Part shown: piece by piece, positions 29,612 through 32,584 of the stretch
How positions within the stretch are numbered: position 1 is the first letter of the stretch
Layout of the letters: every line of letters begins with the position of its first letter
Source of the DNA: DTU089 sp002440045
Lineage (GTDB): Bacteria; Bacillota; Clostridia; Oscillospirales; Acutalibacteraceae
Direction: 5' to 3'
Length of the DNA: 32,584 bases
Assembly (NCBI GenBank): GCA_937885695.1
Contig: CALABP010000086.1
Coordinates: forward strand, 1 to 32,584
Translations under genes and position numbers: made by a program
Notes under the pieces: generated by a model
What the model was told of the DNA's origin: nothing
The model's database searches: none
Seen by the model: the letters and a program-made list of their open reading frames with translations, nothing else

Positions 29612-31180
29612 ATGAACGACTTCACAAACGATAATATGAACACAGAAAACACCGCCGCAAGCGATTCTCACGGCGCAGGCTTTTCAGGGAACGAAAACAA
29701 CGCCACAAACCCCGGTAACACTTCGGGCGGCGCGCCCTCTTTCGGCACTTCGCCGAACGGCGCACAGTCTTCTCAGGGCAGTGCTTACGGCGGATTCGGC
29801 TCTTTTTCAAATCAAAGCTTCGGCACTTCACCCGGTGCTTCCGCTCACAAAACGTATGACGCAAGCGGTATGGGCAATCAAAGCTACACAGGCTACAACA
29901 CCGCGCAAAACACGCAGCCGCCGCAGCAGAAGAAGAAAAAGAAAAACACCGGCAAAACAGTCTTTGCTATTCTTGTTTGCATTTGCATAGTTATAGCTTC
30001 AATCGGCGTCGGCACGGCAATCTCTTCAAGAGGCAATTCAAGCCCCGTCACCGACGGAAATTCACAGAACACAAAGACCACCACAGGAGGAGCCGCAACA
30101 CCCGGCGTTGAGCAGTCGCCCGTTTCGGCATCCGAATACTCGGGCAGCGGCTCAATGACGGCAGAACAGGTTTATGCCGCTGTCAAAGATATAAACGTCG
30201 GCGTTGTTGTTTATTCAAACAATCAAAAAGCGGGCGAAGGCTCGGGAATAATCGTAGGTGCCGACGCGACGAACACATACACCTATATTCTTACGGCGGC
30301 TCACGTTATTTCGGGCAACTACAGCGTTCAGATTCAGTTCAGCGACGACACCGAAATTGACGCCGAAATCGTCGGCTTTGACACAAAAACGGACGTCGGC
30401 GTTTTAAGAGTTAAAAAGACGGGCTTTAAAGCCGCAACCTTCGGCGATTCGTCAAAGCTTGCAGTCGGTCAGACGGTTTATGCCATAGGCAATCCCGGCG
30501 GCTCACAGTTCTTCGGAACATTCACAGACGGCAAGGTCACAGCTATCGACCGTCCTGTTTCAACCTCCTCTTCAAGCGCTTATGACCTCCCCTGCATTCA
30601 GCACAACGCCGCAATTAACCCCGGCAACTCGGGCGGCGCGCTCGTTAACGAATACGGTCAGGTAATAGGTCTTAACTCTTCAAAAATTGCCGCTACCGAT
30701 TACGAGGGTATGGGCTTTTCGGTTCCGATAAACACTGTGCTCACAATTTATAACGACATTGTTTCGCACGGATATGTTACAAACAGACCGATGCTCGGCA
30801 TAACCTATTATGCGGTTTCTTCAGACTACACATACTCTGCAATCGCCTGGAGAAACAACCTCCCCTACGGCTCGATTGTTATTAAAAGCATAAACAAAAA
30901 CAGCGACCTTGCAAACAAAAATGTTCAGGTAGGCGATATTGTCACAGCGGTTAACGGCACAAAGCTTGACTCTACAGACACGCTTCTTGAAGCTATTGAA
31001 AAATCAAATGTCGGCGATACCCTTACGCTTTCTATTTGCAGACTTAATAACAACGGCTCTGTAAATACCACCTTTGACGTTAAGGTCACTTTGGTAGAGG
31101 ATAAAGGCGACAACACCGTCCAGGAAGAAACAGAGCAGACAACCGACAACTTCAACAGCTACTTCCCCTTCGGCAACTAA
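29612..31180 (+). CDS. HtrA/DegP-like membrane serine protease
   Basis: A 522-residue S1C protease with PDZ domain. An unusual N-terminal cytoplasmic region of about 105 residues, rich in G, S, N, Q and T, ends in a lysine cluster and a membrane helix (about 116-136). The trypsin-like domain follows outside, with H231 in LTAAHV, D261 in TDVGVLRV and S340 in NPGNSGGA, and a PDZ domain (about 400-495) containing VGDIVTAVNG. HtrA proteases degrade misfolded exported proteins. The ATG has GGAGGAAG six to nine bases upstream. Its position after a two-component system fits an envelope-stress regulon, as with CssRS-htrA in Bacillus. A strong terminator follows. Confidence 0.95.
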   Translation: MNDFTNDNMNTENTAASDSHGAGFSGNENNATNPGNTSGGAPSFGTSPNGAQSSQGSAYGGFGSFSNQSFGTSPGASAHKTYDASGMGNQSYTGYNTAQNTQPPQQKKKKKNTGKTVFAILVCICIVIASIGVGTAISSRGNSSPVTDGNSQNTKTTTGGAATPGVEQSPVSASEYSGSGSMTAEQVYAAVKDINVGVVVYSNNQKAGEGSGIIVGADATNTYTYILTAAHVISGNYSVQIQFSDDTEIDAEIVGFDTKTDVGVLRVKKTGFKAATFGDSSKLAVGQTVYAIGNPGGSQFFGTFTDGKVTAIDRPVSTSSSSAYDLPCIQHNAAINPGNSGGALVNEYGQVIGLNSSKIAATDYEGMGFSVPINTVLTIYNDIVSHGYVTNRPMLGITYYAVSSDYTYSAIAWRNNLPYGSIVIKSINKNSDLANKNVQVGDIVTAVNGTKLDSTDTLLEAIEKSNVGDTLTLSICRLNNNGSVNTTFDVKVTLVEDKGDNTVQEETEQTTDNFNSYFPFGN

Positions 31181-31199
31181 AAATCATTTTAAAATTCTT

Positions 31200-31232
31200 C
31201 GGGGCGCCCTAAAACGGCGCTCCGCTTTTTTT
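31200..31232 (+). terminator. intrinsic terminator after htrA
   Basis: A 9-bp GC-rich stem with one G-T pair (CGGGGCGCC 31200-31208 with 31216-31224), a 7-base loop and a run of seven T residues. Confidence 0.9.
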
Positions 31233-31324
31233 GTAGTCTAAAATACACAATAAGAGCGCTGTAAATCCCCCCTACTTCTACCAATTATTTTAAAATTTCC
31301 CTTTTAAAATGACATTTTTTATTG

Positions 31325-31330
31325 TATAAT
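31325..31330 (+). promoter_or_regulatory. -10 box for the ttcA-like gene
   Basis: A perfect TATAAT at 31325-31330 with a poor -35 (TTTTAA at 31302-31307, 17-base spacing). It overlaps the in-frame ATG at 31322, which shows that translation starts downstream at 31367. Confidence 0.55.
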
Positions 31331-31366
31331 TTATTTGTAGAAATTTTTTATAAAGGCAAGGTAAAA

Positions 31367-32077
31367 ATGAGAAAGATTCTCGGTCTTGTAAGAGCTGCCG
31401 TTGACGATTATTCAATGATTGAAAACGGCGACAAAATAGCCGTAGGCGTTTCGGGCGGTAAAGACTCGCTTTTGCTGTTAAAGTCGCTTTGCGAGCTGAA
31501 AAGATTTTATCCGAAACAATTTGATATTACGGCAATCACCCTTGATATGCGCTTTGAAAATAAAGACGGCGATTTCAGCGCAATTAAAGAGATGTGCGAC
31601 TTTTACGGCGTGGAGTATGTAATAAGGCGCACAGAGCTTGCTGAGATAATTTTTGATATTCGCAAAGAAAGCAATCCGTGCAGCCTTTGCGCAAGAATGC
31701 GCCGCGGAATATTGCACGACGTTTCAAAAGAGCTCGGCTGCAATAAAATCGCTCTCGGGCATCACCTTGACGACGCCGCCGAAACATTCGTTATGAACCT
31801 TTTAAACGAATCGCGCATCGGGTGCTTTTCGCCCGTAACATATCTTTCAAGAAAAGATATTACGATGATACGCCCGCTTATCTATCTTTCGGAAGCGCAG
31901 GTCGTGTGCGCTTCGGAACGGCTTTCGTTGCCTGTCATTAAAAGCAAGTGCCCCGCAAACGAGCACACTGAGCGCGAAACGACAAAAACGCTTTTAAAAG
32001 AGCTTTCAAAAACTCACGGCGACGTACCGCAAAAAATACTCGGCGCGCTGAAAAGAAGCGGCATTGACAACTGGTAA
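31367..32077 (+). CDS. TtcA-like PP-loop tRNA 2-thiolation protein
   Basis: A 236-residue N-type ATP pyrophosphatase. The PP-loop is SGGKDS (29-34), C105 and C108 form a CxxC in PCSLCARMRRG, and C195 lies in KSKCPAN. Together these three cysteines match the iron-sulfur site of TtcA, which makes 2-thiocytidine at tRNA position 32. The block GHHLDDAAETFVMNLL is also typical. The start is ATG 31367 with AAGG about five bases upstream; an upstream ATG at 31322 overlaps the -10 box. In clostridia, related proteins lack experimental proof of substrate, so the precise nucleoside is uncertain. It lies 25 nt upstream of glnN. Confidence 0.87.
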   Translation: MRKILGLVRAAVDDYSMIENGDKIAVGVSGGKDSLLLLKSLCELKRFYPKQFDITAITLDMRFENKDGDFSAIKEMCDFYGVEYVIRRTELAEIIFDIRKESNPCSLCARMRRGILHDVSKELGCNKIALGHHLDDAAETFVMNLLNESRIGCFSPVTYLSRKDITMIRPLIYLSEAQVVCASERLSLPVIKSKCPANEHTERETTKTLLKELSKTHGDVPQKILGALKRSGIDNW

Positions 32078-32102
32078 AATTTTGTATACGGAGAAAAAGG
32101 AT

Positions 32103-32584
32103 ATGACAAACATTCAGGATTTATTCGGTTCTATGGTATTCAACGAAACGGTAATGCGCGAAAAGCTGCCGCGCGATACCTACAAATCGCTGATGGAAAC
32201 CGTAAAAAACGGCAAGCCCCTGCACATTGACACGGCAAACGTTATAGCACACGCCATGAAAGAATGGGCGGTTGAAAAAGGCGCAACACACTTTACGCAT
32301 TGGTTTCAGCCTATGACCGACGTTACCGCCGAAAAGCACGACAGCTTTATAAAGCCGATAGACGGCGGGCAAATTCTTCTTCAGTTTTCGGGCAAAACAC
32401 TTGTAAGGGGCGAACCCGACGCATCCTCATTGCCGAGCGGCGGCTTGCGCTCTACATTTGAAGCGCGCGGCTACACCGCGTGGGACCCGACTTCGTTTGC
32501 GTTTATTAAAGATGACACGCTTTGCATTCCGACCGCGTTTTGCTCATACGGCGGCGAAGCGCTCGACAAAAAAACGCCTTTATT
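32103..32584 (+). CDS. glnN: glutamine synthetase type III, N-terminal part (partial)
   Basis: The first 160 codons of a large glutamine synthetase of the GlnN (GSIII) type, cut by the right edge. The N-terminus is MTNIQDLFGSMVFNETVMRE, followed by HFTHWFQPMTDVTAEKHDSF and the block FSGKTLVRGEPDASSLPSGG, all characteristic of GSIII. The reading frame is open to the window end. The enzyme joins ammonia to glutamate using ATP. The ATG at 32103 has a GGAG site about nine bases upstream and only 25 nt separate it from the ttcA-like gene, with no separate promoter visible in that gap. Confidence 0.95.
   Translation, partial: MTNIQDLFGSMVFNETVMREKLPRDTYKSLMETVKNGKPLHIDTANVIAHAMKEWAVEKGATHFTHWFQPMTDVTAEKHDSFIKPIDGGQILLQFSGKTLVRGEPDASSLPSGGLRSTFEARGYTAWDPTSFAFIKDDTLCIPTAFCSYGGEALDKKTPL

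Noticed and set aside
31367..32077. TilS (tRNA-Ile lysidine synthase) identity for the PP-loop protein
   Set aside because: It lacks TilS C-terminal domains and has the CxxC plus third cysteine typical of TtcA.

Overview
The window looks like chromosomal DNA from a low-to-moderate GC Gram-positive anaerobe, most likely a gut-type clostridium (Oscillospirales/Ruminococcaceae-like). This is inferred from strong AGGAGG-type ribosome binding sites, sigma-A promoters with 17-nt spacers and frequent extended -10 elements, TTG/GTG starts, a type III glutamine synthetase (GlnN), AsnA, a BMP-type nucleoside ABC importer, an FHA-SEDS fusion and a Firmicutes-type thymidine kinase. Species cannot be set from sequence alone. 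There are no rRNA or tRNA genes, CRISPR arrays, transposase genes or phage genes. Most of it is ordinary core chromosome.

Layout. Positions 1-13141 are mostly minus strand: the start of a Mur ligase (murE-like, cut by the left edge), typA/bipA and asnA. A plus-strand HAD phosphatase follows. Next is a gene-free stretch (4240-4475) holding a 181-bp nested inverted-repeat element and a terminator-like hairpin. Then comes a nucleoside uptake and salvage block, read right to left: GPH-type sugar symporter, thymidine kinase, BMP lipoprotein, double ABC ATPase, two permeases and a membrane-anchored metallophosphoesterase. Positions 13235-16332 are plus strand: a DUF1015 protein, endonuclease IV and a TetR-type regulator with a long leader. 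Positions 16355-23950 are minus strand: a LolD/MacB-type ATPase with a 1188-residue FtsX-like permease carrying a long coiled coil, and a cell-wall pair (FHA-SEDS glycosyltransferase overlapping a class B PBP). From 24034 to the end everything is plus strand: galM, a secreted membrane-anchored protein of unknown function, a two-component system, an HtrA-type protease, a TtcA-like PP-loop protein and the start of glnN (cut by the right edge).

How the genes work together. The nucleoside block makes a coherent salvage module: the lipoprotein captures nucleosides, the ABC complex imports them, thymidine kinase phosphorylates thymidine, and the outward-facing phosphoesterase could release nucleosides from nucleotides (inference). 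The SEDS/PBP pair is a peptidoglycan polymerase plus crosslinking enzyme. The two-component system next to htrA suggests an envelope-stress circuit.

I refined several starts by ribosome binding sites or promoters: asnA (GTG 3242), HAD (ATG 3445), first permease (ATG 8056), ABC ATPase (TTG 9593, tentative), BMP lipoprotein (ATG 10886), PBP (TTG 22206), FHA-SEDS (ATG 23878), secreted protein (ATG 25238) and TtcA-like (ATG 31367). The least explained items are the 4241-4421 element, the unknown secreted protein, the coiled-coil exporter, the tethered phosphoesterase in the nucleoside operon, and the structured leader of the TetR gene.
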